This document shows, in pieces, positions 51,398-61,160 of a stretch of 64,000 nucleotides of DNA. The stretch is from assembly GCA_963780805.1 (NCBI GenBank), contig CAWADP010000009.1, positions 496,001 through 560,000 of the forward strand. Reading direction: 5' to 3'. The notes beneath the pieces were generated by a model, which saw nothing but the letters and a program-made list of their open reading frames with translations, did not search any database and was not told the origin of the DNA. The stretch is from JASHVB01 sp963780805 (GTDB lineage: Bacteria; Pseudomonadota; Alphaproteobacteria; Acetobacterales; Acetobacteraceae). Made by a program: the position numbers and the translations under genes. Numbering within the stretch: position 1 is the first letter of the stretch; each line of letters begins with the position of its first letter.

Positions 51398-53527
51398 CTA
51401 CGTGCCACGAAGCACGACGAGGGCGTCCACCGCCCGCACGCCCCGACCTGACGGCAGCACCATGAGCGGATTGATGTCCAACTCCACCACCTCCCCTTCC
51501 ATCTGCATCGCGAAATACGACACCCGCACCAGCGTATCCGCCAGCGCCTCAACATCCGCCGCCGGCCGTCCGCGAAAGCCCCGCAGCAACCGGGCGCCCT
51601 TGACCTCAGCGATCATCGCCTGTGCTTCCAAGCGCGTGATGGGGCAGCGTCGCAGGGCCACATCGTTATAGACCTCGACCATCACGCCGCCACTACCGAA
51701 CAGCAGCACCGGGCCCAATTGCGGGTCGCAAGACACGCCGATGATAACTTCGACGCCGTCTCCCACCATCTCCTGCACCGACACGCCGTTGATCCGAGCC
51801 TGTGGCGCATAGGCCTTGGCACTGGCCAGGATTTCCGCACAGGCCGTCCGCACCTGTGCCGCATCGCCGAGGTTCAGCCGAACGACCCCAGCCTCTGTCT
51901 TGTGCAATATATCCGGCGAATTGACCTTGAGAGCCACTGGAAACCCCAGTTGCTCTGCGGCCTCGACGGCCGCCTCCGCAGACCCCACCAGGTGCTCACG
52001 CGCACTCCCCACGCCCCAGGCTGCCAACAGCCGCTTGCTCTCGGACTCCGAGAGTGTCGGCCTCCCCAGCCCAAGCGCCTGTGCCACCGCCGCATCCTGC
52101 ACCGCCGTGCGCGCCGGCGCCGTAGCAAAGCCATCGGCCAGCCGGTGCTCGCGCCATGTATGATACGCCAGCCGGCTCCGCAGGCCGCGAGCCAACGAGT
52201 CCGGCGTGTAGAACACAGGGATCCGCGCGTTCCGCAGCATCCCCAGGCCATCCTTGGCGTCCCGGCTTCCGGTCCACAAGAACACCACACCCTTATCGGT
52301 CCGATCACGCTGGCTGATGACCTGCTGCGCCTGCGCGTCCGCCCCGGAACTCGCCACGACGAGCGTCCCCATCCGCGGATCATCAATCATATGCTGCATG
52401 ATCGCCGGAAACGACTCGCTGTTGGCAAAGCCTGTCACATCGGCCGGATTCGCAGCCCACCCGAAGCCCTTCAAAATCCCATTGATGCCGTCGCGCGCCG
52501 CATCGCCCAGCGTCGGCAGATCGAGACCGGCCTGACCGCACATATCCGCGGTAAGCGAGCTGATGCCACCCGAATGCGACACCACCGCGATACCGGGAAC
52601 CGCGGGCGGCGGCGTAAACGCCAGCAGGTGCGCGACCTCCAGCAGTTCGTCGTAGTCCTGGACCCGGATCACGCCGTATTGGGCAAAGATCGCATCGTAC
52701 CGGGCATCCTCGCCCGTCAGCGCCGCGGTATGCGATTGTGCCGCCCTCGCTCCAAGTTCCGAACGCCCGATCTTGATCAGCACGATCGGCTTGCCGCGCT
52801 TTGCCGCAAGCTTCGCCACTTCGAGAAATTTATCGGCCCGCTTGAAGCCTTCAACAAAACCAGCAATCACCCGCGTATCCGGATCGTCCACCAGGTAGCG
52901 GGCAAAGTCGGAAAAATCGAGGTCTGCCTCGTTCCCCGTCGAGATGATGTAGCTGAAGCCGATGCCGTTCTCCACCGCCCGCACCAGGAACGGCCCGAAC
53001 GCCGTCGCACCGCTTTGGCACACCAGGCCGATCGGCCCGGTCAGACCGGACGCCCCGCGTGAGGAAGAGGTGGCCCAGATGTCGTGCGTGACATTCGCCA
53101 GCCCCAGGCAGTTGGGGCCGCTGACACGCATGCCAGAGGCGCGGGCAAATTCACCCAATTCCCCCTGCAAATCACGCCGGTCGTCCACGCCGCGCTCGGC
53201 AAAGCCCGCCGAGATCACGATCGCCGATCCCGCCCCCTTGCGGTGGCTCTCCTGCAGGACGGGGAGCACCTGGTCGTAGGGCACCACGATGCCCACCACG
53301 TCGGGGGCCTCCGGCAGGTCGGTCACACTCGGGTAGGACTTCTCGCCCATGATTTCGTCATAACGCGGGTTCACGGCATAAACCCGGACCCGGTCCTTGG
53401 CCTTGAGCGCCGCGGCGAAAAACCGGCCGCCATACTGCATCCGTGGCGTCGCGCCCACGATCGCAATGGAGCGCGGGTTGAGCATTTTGTGGATCGACCC
53501 CATCTGTGGCTCTGTCCAGAACTCCAT
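51398..53527 (-). CDS. ADP-forming acyl-CoA synthetase-like protein
   Basis: 709 residues, alpha and beta subunits fused. The CoA-binding N-domain has NPRSIAIVGATPRMQYGG; the ligase domains carry SGPNCLGLANV, VCQSGATAFG, the phospho-His loop QSHTAALTGEDARYDA, and SGGISSLTADM. The ATP-grasp part has FPVALKVNSPDILHKTEAG and ELDINPLMVLPSGRGVRAVDA. It interconverts an acid, CoA and ATP with an acyl-CoA (acetate, propionate or aromatic acid). Two such relatives occur in the window (the other at 57599). Confidence 0.9.
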   Translation of the reverse strand: MEFWTEPQMGSIHKMLNPRSIAIVGATPRMQYGGRFFAAALKAKDRVRVYAVNPRYDEIMGEKSYPSVTDLPEAPDVVGIVVPYDQVLPVLQESHRKGAGSAIVISAGFAERGVDDRRDLQGELGEFARASGMRVSGPNCLGLANVTHDIWATSSSRGASGLTGPIGLVCQSGATAFGPFLVRAVENGIGFSYIISTGNEADLDFSDFARYLVDDPDTRVIAGFVEGFKRADKFLEVAKLAAKRGKPIVLIKIGRSELGARAAQSHTAALTGEDARYDAIFAQYGVIRVQDYDELLEVAHLLAFTPPPAVPGIAVVSHSGGISSLTADMCGQAGLDLPTLGDAARDGINGILKGFGWAANPADVTGFANSESFPAIMQHMIDDPRMGTLVVASSGADAQAQQVISQRDRTDKGVVFLWTGSRDAKDGLGMLRNARIPVFYTPDSLARGLRSRLAYHTWREHRLADGFATAPARTAVQDAAVAQALGLGRPTLSESESKRLLAAWGVGSAREHLVGSAEAAVEAAEQLGFPVALKVNSPDILHKTEAGVVRLNLGDAAQVRTACAEILASAKAYAPQARINGVSVQEMVGDGVEVIIGVSCDPQLGPVLLFGSGGVMVEVYNDVALRRCPITRLEAQAMIAEVKGARLLRGFRGRPAADVEALADTLVRVSYFAMQMEGEVVELDINPLMVLPSGRGVRAVDALVVLRGT

Positions 53528-53769
53528 GACACCCCCTGAAAAGAACGTGGTCCGCCGGGTCGGCAAGCCCGCACTCTGCGCACGGGGCTGCCACCGGCCG
53601 CTATTCTCGCATCATTGGCTGAAGCAGAGAGCTTGCCCAGCGAAGACTGTGTGCCGGGCGACATGGAAAACTGCCCACTTGCAACAAGTAAAATTGGCGG
53701 GTGGAACAAGCCGGTCGCAGCGGCGCTTGGCTGCGCGTGCAACACGGTGAAGCATTGTGCCGCGGCGCG

Positions 53770-55167
53770 TCATGCCGGGCGGCCTTGCTCTCCGATGTCC
53801 CAGAACACGCCGGCCATCAGCCCGAGGCCGTCCCGGAACAGCGATCCCAATCCATGCTCGTCGGGTCCGTGCTGGCCGCATCCACCGTAGGATTGCGGTA
53901 TCCACATCACGGGAACGCCGAGCACCTGCTTGAAGTATTCCGATGGTCCCGAAGCACCGATATTGGGAATGATGTTCGGCGGCCGGCCGGCGGTCTGTTG
54001 CATCGATCGCGTAACAAGCCGTACCCACGGATCGTCGGGGTCGGTGCGCGAGGCCGGGAAGGCGTCGCGTTCGGTCACCAGTACGATCTGCACGACGCCA
54101 AGGCCGTGCGCGTCCAGATGCGCGCGCAGTGCCGGCACGATGGTCTCGGCCTTCACGTCCACCGTGTGCCGGATCTGCACGCGGGCGCGGGCGTTGCCGG
54201 CGACGGCGTTCACCGGTCCTTCGGGTTGGCCGGAGATGCTCGCGAGCACGATGACGCTGCTCCACATGTAGATGCGCTCGGAACGCGACAGGCCCGGCTC
54301 ACCCCAGCCGGGGTCCGGCACCGGTGTGCCGGGCAGGTCTTCGATGACGACGTCGTGGCTCGCCTGGCGGACGGAGTTGGGAATGACGGCAGGGGTCCAG
54401 CCCGGCACCAGGATGCGGCCGTCCTGCGAGACGATACTGGCGATGGCGTGCGCCAGGATGACACCGGGATCGGCGAGCAGGCCGCCCCAGTGACCGGAGT
54501 GATGGCTGCCCTCGCGAAGATCGACGACAAGGTCGATGGCGATGGCGCCGCGGGTTCCTAACGTAATGTCGGGAACCGACATGCTCTGACGCGGACCGTC
54601 CAGCGCGATGAACACGTCGGCGGCGCAGAGGTCGCGATGCTGGCGCAGGAACGGTAGCAATCCGGGGGAGCCGGCTTCCTCGCCGGTCTCGACCATGATC
54701 TTGGTGTTGAAGCCGAGGCGGCCGCGTTCGGCCTGGACGGCGCGCAGCGCCTCGAACGCCAGCAGATGCTGGCCCTTGTTATCGACCACGCCGCGGCCGT
54801 AGATGCGGTCGCCTTCGATGGTCAGTGTCCAGGGGTCGAGGCCTGGCCGCCAGCGTTCCGGCATGGCGCGCACCACGTCGCCGTGGCCGTAGATCAGCAC
54901 AGTCGGGAGCGAGGCATGCTCGATGCGCGTGCCGACCAGCACAGGACCGTGGATGGGATCGGGATTGTCGAGAACCTGGATGGCAAAGCCCAGCTCCGCG
55001 ATCATCGGTCCGCAGACATCACGGCAATAGCGTTCCAACTCGTGCTTGCGCAACGGCGGATGGCTCTCGGTGGGAACGGCTACGAGTTCGCGCAGGCGCT
55101 CGATGAAGCTGCCGTTGTCGAAGCTTGTTCGGGCGCGCGCGATCGCACCCTCTCGTGTTGCCACCAT
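53770..55167 (-). CDS. M20-family metallopeptidase
   Basis: 465 residues. The metal ligands of the dinuclear zinc site are visible: GHGDVV (His), GRGVVDNKGQ (bridging Asp), ETGEEAGSPG (catalytic Glu-Glu), FIALDG (Asp) and the C-terminal GCGQHGPDEH (His). A dimerisation domain of about 200 residues lies in the middle (RGAIAIDLVVDLREGSHHSGHWGG). The family includes amidohydrolases, dipeptidases and succinyl-diaminopimelate desuccinylase; the substrate is open. It diverges from the hydrolase at 55221 by 53 bp, and is followed downstream by the synthetase. Confidence 0.9.
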   Translation of the reverse strand: MVATREGAIARARTSFDNGSFIERLRELVAVPTESHPPLRKHELERYCRDVCGPMIAELGFAIQVLDNPDPIHGPVLVGTRIEHASLPTVLIYGHGDVVRAMPERWRPGLDPWTLTIEGDRIYGRGVVDNKGQHLLAFEALRAVQAERGRLGFNTKIMVETGEEAGSPGLLPFLRQHRDLCAADVFIALDGPRQSMSVPDITLGTRGAIAIDLVVDLREGSHHSGHWGGLLADPGVILAHAIASIVSQDGRILVPGWTPAVIPNSVRQASHDVVIEDLPGTPVPDPGWGEPGLSRSERIYMWSSVIVLASISGQPEGPVNAVAGNARARVQIRHTVDVKAETIVPALRAHLDAHGLGVVQIVLVTERDAFPASRTDPDDPWVRLVTRSMQQTAGRPPNIIPNIGASGPSEYFKQVLGVPVMWIPQSYGGCGQHGPDEHGLGSLFRDGLGLMAGVFWDIGEQGRPA

Positions 55168-55220
55168 TGTGATCCCTCTCAGGAATGGCTGATAAAGACT
55201 TCATGAACCGGTGGTGAAAG

Positions 55221-56171
55221 ATGGCAAATCTCTCAGGGCCGAACAACCTCGTCGCGGCGGGCACGTCCGGGCTGCCGGGACCGGATGAGGCGAAAGCGTC
55301 TGGATCGGCGGTCTGGCTGGACATGGACCAGCAGGCGTTGGACGACGCCTATGATCAGTCCAAATACGCACCCAACCGGTCACAGATCATAGAGCGTAAC
55401 GCCGCCAACAGTGAAATCGCCCGCGAGCGGCTGGGCGCGCCCCGACGTATCGCCTACGGCCCAACCGCCAACGAGACGCTCGATCTTTATCCGGCGGCGG
55501 CCATGAACGCGCCAATCAGCATTTTTGTGCACGGCGGTGCCTGGCAGCGCGGCCTCGCCAAAGACTATGCTTTCGCGGCCGAGTTGTTCGTGCGTGCTGG
55601 CGCGCATCATGTCGTGCTGGACTTCATCAACGTGATCGAAGCGGGGGGCGACCTGATACCGATGGCGGAGCAGGTGCGGCGCGCCATCGCCTGGGTCTAC
55701 CGGAACGCGGCGAGCTTTGGTGGTAATCCCAATAGAATCCATCTTTACGGCCACTCGTCCGGAGCGCATTTGGCCGGGGTGGCCATGGTGACGGACTGGT
55801 GCCGCACACAGCAGCTCCCGGCAGACGTGATCAAGACCGGACTGCTGTGCAGCGGGATGTACGACCTCCGGCCGGTGCGGCTTTCGGCGCGCTCGCGGTA
55901 TGTGAGGTTCACCGACGATATGGAGCTGGCGGTTAGCACGCAGCGTCACATTGAACGATTCTGGGCACCGGTCGTGTTGGCCTTTGGCACATTGGAAACG
56001 CCGGAGTTCCAACGCCAGAGCCGGGACTTCGCCGCCGCCCTGCGTGCCGCCGGTAAGCGCGTGGAACTGCTGGTCGGCAACCATTACAATCATTTCGAGA
56101 TCGTCGAGACGCTCGCATCGCCTTACGGGCTGCTCGGCCGTGCCGCGCTCGCGCAGATCTCCGGCGCCTGA
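55221..56171 (+). CDS. Alpha/beta hydrolase (arylformamidase-like)
   Basis: 316 residues. The oxyanion HGGAW motif (SIFVHGGAWQRGLAKDYA), the nucleophile elbow GHSSGAHLAG with Ser, and a late His in GNHYNHFEIVETL make a complete esterase triad. The HGGAW/GHSAG pattern places it with kynurenine-formamidase and hormone-sensitive-lipase-like enzymes. No signal peptide is visible. It may release carboxylic acids from esters or amides and feed the nearby M20 or synthetase genes; that link is inference. Confidence 0.87.
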   Translation: MANLSGPNNLVAAGTSGLPGPDEAKASGSAVWLDMDQQALDDAYDQSKYAPNRSQIIERNAANSEIARERLGAPRRIAYGPTANETLDLYPAAAMNAPISIFVHGGAWQRGLAKDYAFAAELFVRAGAHHVVLDFINVIEAGGDLIPMAEQVRRAIAWVYRNAASFGGNPNRIHLYGHSSGAHLAGVAMVTDWCRTQQLPADVIKTGLLCSGMYDLRPVRLSARSRYVRFTDDMELAVSTQRHIERFWAPVVLAFGTLETPEFQRQSRDFAAALRAAGKRVELLVGNHYNHFEIVETLASPYGLLGRAALAQISGA

Positions 56172-56430
56172 CATTCGCAAGATCGTTACCAGGCCAGTGC
56201 GTCCGCCATGCGCCGCCGCAGCCAGTGGGGAGGTCCCAGCAGAACGCCGGTGTCTCCTTTCCCACCAGCGTCGAGGACATCACCGTGGACATTCGGGAAC
56301 GCGAGCTTGGCGTGGATGCCAACGGTGTTGTCCTGGGCACCGGCACCGCAATTCCGGCCATGCGCAACCCTTTGCAGGGTGACGTGCCCGGACCCATAAG
56401 CATATTGTCCATTTTATAGGAAATTAATGC
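56172..56430. other. Gap before the second orphan gene
   Basis: The region 56225-56419 has an open frame of 64 codons that reads as a plausible soluble peptide (DITVDIRERELGVDANG...), but has no homology I recognise and no strong ribosome site. I call it unexplained. Confidence 0.35.
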
Positions 56431-56460
56431 TTGACACCCCACACCCTCATGCTGTAAAAC
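56431..56460 (+). promoter_or_regulatory. TTGACA promoter of the second orphan gene
   Basis: TTGACA at 56431-56436 followed by CACCCC, as in the TTGACACC element at 1869 before the other orphan gene. A weak TGTAAA/GTAAAA -10 lies 17 bp on, and the ATG is at 56470, so the mRNA may be leaderless. Confidence 0.45.
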
Positions 56461-56469
56461 CACGCCGTT

Positions 56470-57171
56470 ATGCATCCCGCGCACACCGTTCCGGCCGAAG
56501 CCTATTCCCCCGATGCAGATCGGGCCGGCCCAGCCACGGCCGCCCGCCTGCCGGAACTCCTCCTCGAATTCCTGACCCTGCTCATCCGCAGCATGCTCCG
56601 GCAGTGCCTCGGCGCATGGTCGCCCCGCGGCCGGCTGCTGCCGTCGTGGTGGGTCACCCTGTCTGACTGCGTGCCCGGTTCCACGCAGGAGCTCGCCGCC
56701 TCGATCCGAGGCCCGATCGGCCATGCGATGGCCCACATGTGCCGCTACCTGGGCTTTGGCCCCGAGCACAAGGACTGGCCGTACCTGTCCCGCTCGATCC
56801 TCGCGTTCGGCGGCAGCCTGGCGGGGGTGGACGGCCGCAAGTATCCGCGCCCGTGCCTGGAAACGCACTGGATCATCCCTGGCGTTATCGGTCCTGACGC
56901 CCCGGCAACGCCAACGGCCGCGTCGCTGCTGGCCGCGCCTCTCGCCGCGACCGAGCCACCGCTGGCGGCGCAACCCGTGCCCGCCGGCGTGGGACCTGCC
57001 GTGTCACCCGCGCCCGTGCGGCCGGTGCTGGCGCGCGCCGCCACTGGTCCGCCGACCGGCCCGCCCCCTGACCGGGGCCTCCAAATCTGTCACGCCCGAT
57101 GCACGGGGCCAGAGCATGGCTTGCCCCGCCGCTCTGATTCGTGCCGACCGAACATGCCTCGGCAAGCCTGA
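56470..57171 (+). CDS. Acetobacteraceae-type orphan protein
   Basis: 233 residues. MHPAHTVPAEAYSPDADRAG opens, then LELLLEFLTLLIRSMLRQCLG-like helices (seen as PELLLEFLTLLIRSMLRQCL), a Trp-rich segment SWWVTLSDCVPGS, RYLGFGPEHKDWPYLSRSI, and a Pro/Ala-rich tail ending ATGPPTGPPPDRG. I recall proteins of this type in other Acetobacteraceae, but with no known function. It is soluble with no signal peptide. The extreme C-terminus after 57060 may be partly spurious. Confidence 0.6.
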   Translation: MHPAHTVPAEAYSPDADRAGPATAARLPELLLEFLTLLIRSMLRQCLGAWSPRGRLLPSWWVTLSDCVPGSTQELAASIRGPIGHAMAHMCRYLGFGPEHKDWPYLSRSILAFGGSLAGVDGRKYPRPCLETHWIIPGVIGPDAPATPTAASLLAAPLAATEPPLAAQPVPAGVGPAVSPAPVRPVLARAATGPPTGPPPDRGLQICHARCTGPEHGLPRRSDSCRPNMPRQA

Positions 57172-57598
57172 CGCCTCATCCCGGCCACCCAGTGCGGGCG
57201 GCGGCAAAGCAAGCAAGCTCTTACGCAGATCAGCAGCAGGTGACGCGGATGCACGCGAATGGGACTGGGACCATCGCGGCAGCGGAGACCAGGCCCCCCT
57301 TTGGCATGGCGCAAGGAACCGCATGCCGTCCGCTGGCCAATCCGACTGCATCGGAGCCTGCCCCCCGGGCGAAGACCAGCACTCTGCCGCTACCTCTGCA
57401 CACGGCCTGGCTCCGGCCGCGCCGCGCCAAATTCCGCGATCAGAACCCCATACACCAGAGACACTGTGCCGCTCCCCCGGCACGCAGCTCGACCGCGTCG
57501 GGCGCCCCGCGACGATTTCGAGACCAAAACTTCATGCAACGGAAACGCAGGCCATTGCTAGCCACCCGGCCCGCCCATCAGCTATGCTGCATCGTTCC
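57172..57598. other. Gap without recognised gene
   Basis: A 427-bp gap between the orphan gene and the acyltransferase. I see a CGCAGATCAGCAGCAGGTGA-type stretch reminiscent of dispersed repeats, and no other feature. Confidence 0.35.
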
Positions 57599-60151
57599 AT
57601 GACAGTCCCCCGCCTCAACCCCGCCGGCCGCTTCAACCCGGACTCCCTGTTCCGGCCGCGCTCGCTGGCGGTGACCGGCGCGACGACGGAACTCGGCGCC
57701 CAGATCGTGGCCAATCTCTCGCTCGGCCGGTTCCAGGGCGCCATCGAGACGGCCGACACCGCCGCCGTCCTGGCCAACCCGCCGGACCTCGCCGTGCTTG
57801 CCGGCCCACCCGATAGCGTCGCCCCGGACCTGGAGCGGCTCGCAGCCAAGGGATGCTTCGCCGCCGTAGTCCCCGGCCCAGCCGACGACTTGGCCGAAGC
57901 CGCGCTGCGCACCGGGGTGCGGGTGCTCGGCCCACGATCCTTCGGCATCGCCGTCCCAGGCATCGGCCTGAACGCCAGCCGCGCGCATATTCCGCCGCCG
58001 CCCGGCCGGCTCGCACTGGTGTCGCAGTCGGCCGCGCTGTGCCGCACCGTCATCGACTGGGCCGAACCCAACGGCGTCGGCTTCAGCTACATCGTCGGCA
58101 TCGGCGGCAACGCCGATCTCGGGTTCGGCCGCGTGCTGGACTGGCTGTCCCGCGATCCCGGCACCGGCGCCATCCTGCTCGACATCCGCGGGCTGAAGGA
58201 CCACCGCCGGTTCCTCTCCGCCGCCCGCGCCGCCGCACGCCTGCGTCCGGTGGTGGCGGTGCATGCCGGCCTCCGCCTGCTGGACGACGGCTCCGGCACC
58301 GCCGAGCTGGCCTTCGAGGCCGCCCTGCGCCGTGCCGGCGTGCTCAGTGTCCGCTGCTTCGAGGACTTGCTCGCCGCCGCCGAGACCCTGTCCCGCGCCC
58401 GCCCCGCGCGCGGCGAGGCGCTGGCGATCGTCACCAACTCCATCGGCGCCGGCAAGCTGGCGGCCGACGCGGCGTTGATGGATGGGCTGCGGCTCGCGCC
58501 GCTGCCTGATAGCAAACACGGCATCGTCCACGTCCCGATCGAGGCCGCAGGGCAGCTCGCGGCCACAGCGAAAGCCGTAGCGGCGGCGCCGGAGGTGGGC
58601 GGCGTGCTGGTGGTGCATGCGCCGGCCGGCGCCGCGGACGCCGGGTCGATGGACGCGCTGGACGCGACGGCGCGCGCGATCCGCATCCCGCTGCTGGTCT
58701 GCGCCATGGGCGAGACCACCGGCGCGGCGCACCGGGCCGCGCTGGTGAAGGCCGGCCTCGCCGCGTTCGCGACGCCGGCCCAGGCGGTGCGTGGCTTCCA
58801 GCACCTGGTGCGCGACCGCCGCAACCGAGCCGCCGCGCGCGAGCTGCCCCCGAGCACGGTCCTGTCCGTGGCCCCCAACCGCACCGCGGTGCGCCGGGTG
58901 TTCGCGCAGGTGCGCCGCGCCGGCCGGCTGGCGCTGTTTCAGGACGAGGCGCTGGAAGTGCTGGCCGCCTATGGCATCCCGACGGTGCCGACCCGCTTCG
59001 TCGCCCGCGCCGAAGATGCTCCCATCGCCGCGTCGCTGCTGGGTTTCCCATCGGTGGTGAAGCTGCGCCAGCCGCTCCCGCCGCGCGAACGCCCCACCGG
59101 CGGCGTGGCCCTGGACCTGTACGACGCGGACGAGGTGCAGGTCGCCGCTCGCCTGCTGGCCGCGCGTCAGGCACGGCGGACGGGCGTCGCGGCCGACAGT
59201 GGCCTGCTGGAGCAGCGTGGCGACGGCGGCTTGCTGGTGCAGCGTCAACTGGTGCGCTCGCGCGAACTGGGCGTGCGGGTGGCGGACGACGTGACCTTCG
59301 GGCCGGTGATCGCCTTCGGTCCCGGCGGCACGGCGGGCGACGGCACGCGCGATCTGGCGATGGATCTGCCGCCGCTGAACCTGCCGCTGGCACACGGCCT
59401 GATCGAGCGCTGCCGCATCGGCGCCATCCTGGGCCGGCCGCTGCGCGATCAGCCGGCCGCCAATGAACCGGCGGTCGCCGAGGCGTTGGTGCGGATCAGC
59501 CAATTGGTCGTGGACTGGCCCGAGATCGCCGCACTGGATGTCCCCGCCCTGTTCGCCGACACGGCCGGAGTGACGGCGGCGGATGCCTGGCTGCTGCTGC
59601 GCCCGCCCGGCGCGCCGCCGGCGGTACTGGCCATCGCCCCATACCCGGTCGAACTGGCGCGGTCATGGTCGGACGGGGACGAGAGCTTCCTCGTCCGTCC
59701 GATCCGCCCGGAGGATGCCGAGCAACACGCCGCCTTCTTCCGACGGCTGCCGCCGCCCGACGTGCGCTACCGGTTCTTCTCCTCGATGAAGGAACTGTCG
59801 CAAGAGCAGATGGCACGGCTGACGCAGGTCGATTACGACCGGGAAATGGCGTTCGTCGCGGTGCGCGAGGCCACTGGCGAGACGGTAGGCGTGACGCGCC
59901 TGGTGCGCGAACCTGACGGGCGCAGCGGCGAATTCGCGGTGATCGTGCAGCCCGACGTGAAGGGCCACGGGCTGGCGTCCCACCTGATGCAGCGGCTGAT
60001 CGACTGGGCGCGGCAATGCGAAATGGCTGAGGTGGTCGGGCAGGTACTCTCGGAGAACGCGCCGATGCTGGCCTTCGTGCGGCACCTGGGGTTTTCGGCG
60101 AGGCGAATGCCGGAGGAGCCCGATGTGATCGAGGTGCGTCTGGCCCTGTAG
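57599..60151 (+). CDS. Pat-type protein acetyltransferase: synthetase-like domain fused to GNAT
   Basis: 850 residues. The N-terminal CoA-binding/succinyl-CoA-synthetase-like part (RPRSLAVTGATTELGAQI, ALVSQSAALCRTVIDWAEP, GFSYIVGIGGNADLGFG) runs to about 440; a phospho-His is not obvious, suggesting it senses rather than ligates. An ATP-grasp-like region (about 460-670) follows, then a GNAT domain (about 690-845, VQPDVKGHGLASHLMQRLID with the acetyl-CoA loop). This is the PatZ/Pat architecture that acetylates lysines of acyl-CoA synthetases. It could act on the relative at 51398. Confidence 0.85.
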   Translation: MTVPRLNPAGRFNPDSLFRPRSLAVTGATTELGAQIVANLSLGRFQGAIETADTAAVLANPPDLAVLAGPPDSVAPDLERLAAKGCFAAVVPGPADDLAEAALRTGVRVLGPRSFGIAVPGIGLNASRAHIPPPPGRLALVSQSAALCRTVIDWAEPNGVGFSYIVGIGGNADLGFGRVLDWLSRDPGTGAILLDIRGLKDHRRFLSAARAAARLRPVVAVHAGLRLLDDGSGTAELAFEAALRRAGVLSVRCFEDLLAAAETLSRARPARGEALAIVTNSIGAGKLAADAALMDGLRLAPLPDSKHGIVHVPIEAAGQLAATAKAVAAAPEVGGVLVVHAPAGAADAGSMDALDATARAIRIPLLVCAMGETTGAAHRAALVKAGLAAFATPAQAVRGFQHLVRDRRNRAAARELPPSTVLSVAPNRTAVRRVFAQVRRAGRLALFQDEALEVLAAYGIPTVPTRFVARAEDAPIAASLLGFPSVVKLRQPLPPRERPTGGVALDLYDADEVQVAARLLAARQARRTGVAADSGLLEQRGDGGLLVQRQLVRSRELGVRVADDVTFGPVIAFGPGGTAGDGTRDLAMDLPPLNLPLAHGLIERCRIGAILGRPLRDQPAANEPAVAEALVRISQLVVDWPEIAALDVPALFADTAGVTAADAWLLLRPPGAPPAVLAIAPYPVELARSWSDGDESFLVRPIRPEDAEQHAAFFRRLPPPDVRYRFFSSMKELSQEQMARLTQVDYDREMAFVAVREATGETVGVTRLVREPDGRSGEFAVIVQPDVKGHGLASHLMQRLIDWARQCEMAEVVGQVLSENAPMLAFVRHLGFSARRMPEEPDVIEVRLAL

Positions 60152-60185
60152 GGGCGGCGCCGCCCTATTCTAACGCGCATGGGTA

Positions 60186-60980
60186 TCAGCCCGGCCAGCG
60201 TACGCGGCGGCGGGCAGCGCGCGCATCGCGATAGGAGCGGCGCTCGCCTTCGCTATTCAATCCGAGATAGAAATGCTGCACCGCGGGGTTGGCACGCACC
60301 GACTCGGCCGGCCCGTTCAGCATGATGCGGCCGGTCTCCATCACATAGGCCCAATCCGCAATCTCCAGCGCCACCGCGGCATTCTGCTCTACGAGCAAGA
60401 TCGTCTTGCCCAGTTCCTGCTTCAGGCGGACGATGGTGCGGAAGATCTCCTCCACGATCAGCGGCGCCAGGCCGAGCGACGGCTCATCCAACAGGATCAG
60501 CCGCGGATCCGAAATCAGCGCCCGTCCGATCGCCAGCATCTGCTGCTCACCGCCCGACAGATAGCCTGCGTCCTGCTTGCGGCGTTCGCGCAAGCGGGGG
60601 AACAGGGCATAGACTTGCTCGATCGACGTGCGCACTTGCTCGCGCGAGGGGCGGATGTGACCGCCGACCATCAGGTTTTCCTCGACGGTCAGGTTGGCGA
60701 ATACGCGGCGCCCTTCGAAGACCTGCGCCACGCCGCGCGTGACCAGTTCGTGCGCGGGGCGGCCATTGATGGACCCGCCGTCCAGCGTGATCGTGCCCTG
60801 CGTCACCTCGCCGCGTTCGCCATAGAGCAAGCCGGAGATCGCCTTCAGCGTCGTGGTCTTGCCGGCACCGTTGGCACCCAGCAGCGTCGTGATGCAGCCC
60901 TTCTCGACGTTCAGCGAGACGCCCTTCAACACCAGGATGGCGCCGTCATACACCACCGAAACGTCATTCAATTGCAGCAT
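60186..60980 (-). CDS. livF: ABC transporter ATP-binding protein LivF
   Basis: 264 residues. Walker A GANGAGKTT, Q-loop, ABC signature LSGGEQQ, Walker B LILLDEPSLGLAP and the H-loop region LLVEQNA. LivF proteins of this branched-chain-type family open with LQLNDVSVVYDGAILVLKGVSL. Start at 60980 (GGGAG upstream). It is the last gene of a minus-strand operon that runs livH-livM-binding protein-livF. LivG is not visible and may lie beyond the window. Confidence 0.92.
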   Translation of the reverse strand: MLQLNDVSVVYDGAILVLKGVSLNVEKGCITTLLGANGAGKTTTLKAISGLLYGERGEVTQGTITLDGGSINGRPAHELVTRGVAQVFEGRRVFANLTVEENLMVGGHIRPSREQVRTSIEQVYALFPRLRERRKQDAGYLSGGEQQMLAIGRALISDPRLILLDEPSLGLAPLIVEEIFRTIVRLKQELGKTILLVEQNAAVALEIADWAYVMETGRIMLNGPAESVRANPAVQHFYLGLNSEGERRSYRDARAARRRVRWPG

Positions 60981-60988
60981 AGAAATAA

Positions 60989-61096
60989 GACTCCCGCTCC
61001 GCTTGGGGGAGGGGGGAGGGGTCCGTACAACCGCAGGTTCGGGGCTGAACGCACCCCTCTCCCCGGCCCCCTCCCACAAGGGGAGGGGAGTTCCTT
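60989..61096. repeat. Dispersed GC-rich repeat, copy A4
   Basis: GGGGGAGGGGGGAGGGGTCC, GTACAACCGCAGGTTCGGGG, then CACCCCTCTCCCCGGCCCCC, ACAAGGGGAGGGG. Its reverse complement aligns with copy A1 at 4484-4600. It sits inside the operon between the binding-protein stop and livF, so it may be transcribed. Confidence 0.7.
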
Positions 61097-61160
61097 TTTC
61101 CCTTCCCCCTTGCCTCCGTCCCTCTGCTACCCGCCTTGGCTCCGTCCCTCTGCCACCCCT

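Noticed and set aside
51719..53062. 447-codon plus-strand frame over the acyl-CoA synthetase
   Set aside because: His/Arg/Pro-rich shadow of the minus-strand gene; no motif.
56225..56419. 64-codon plausible peptide (DITVDIRERELGVDANG)
   Set aside because: Protein-like composition but no start with a ribosome site, no family and no neighbours that fit; may be a relic.
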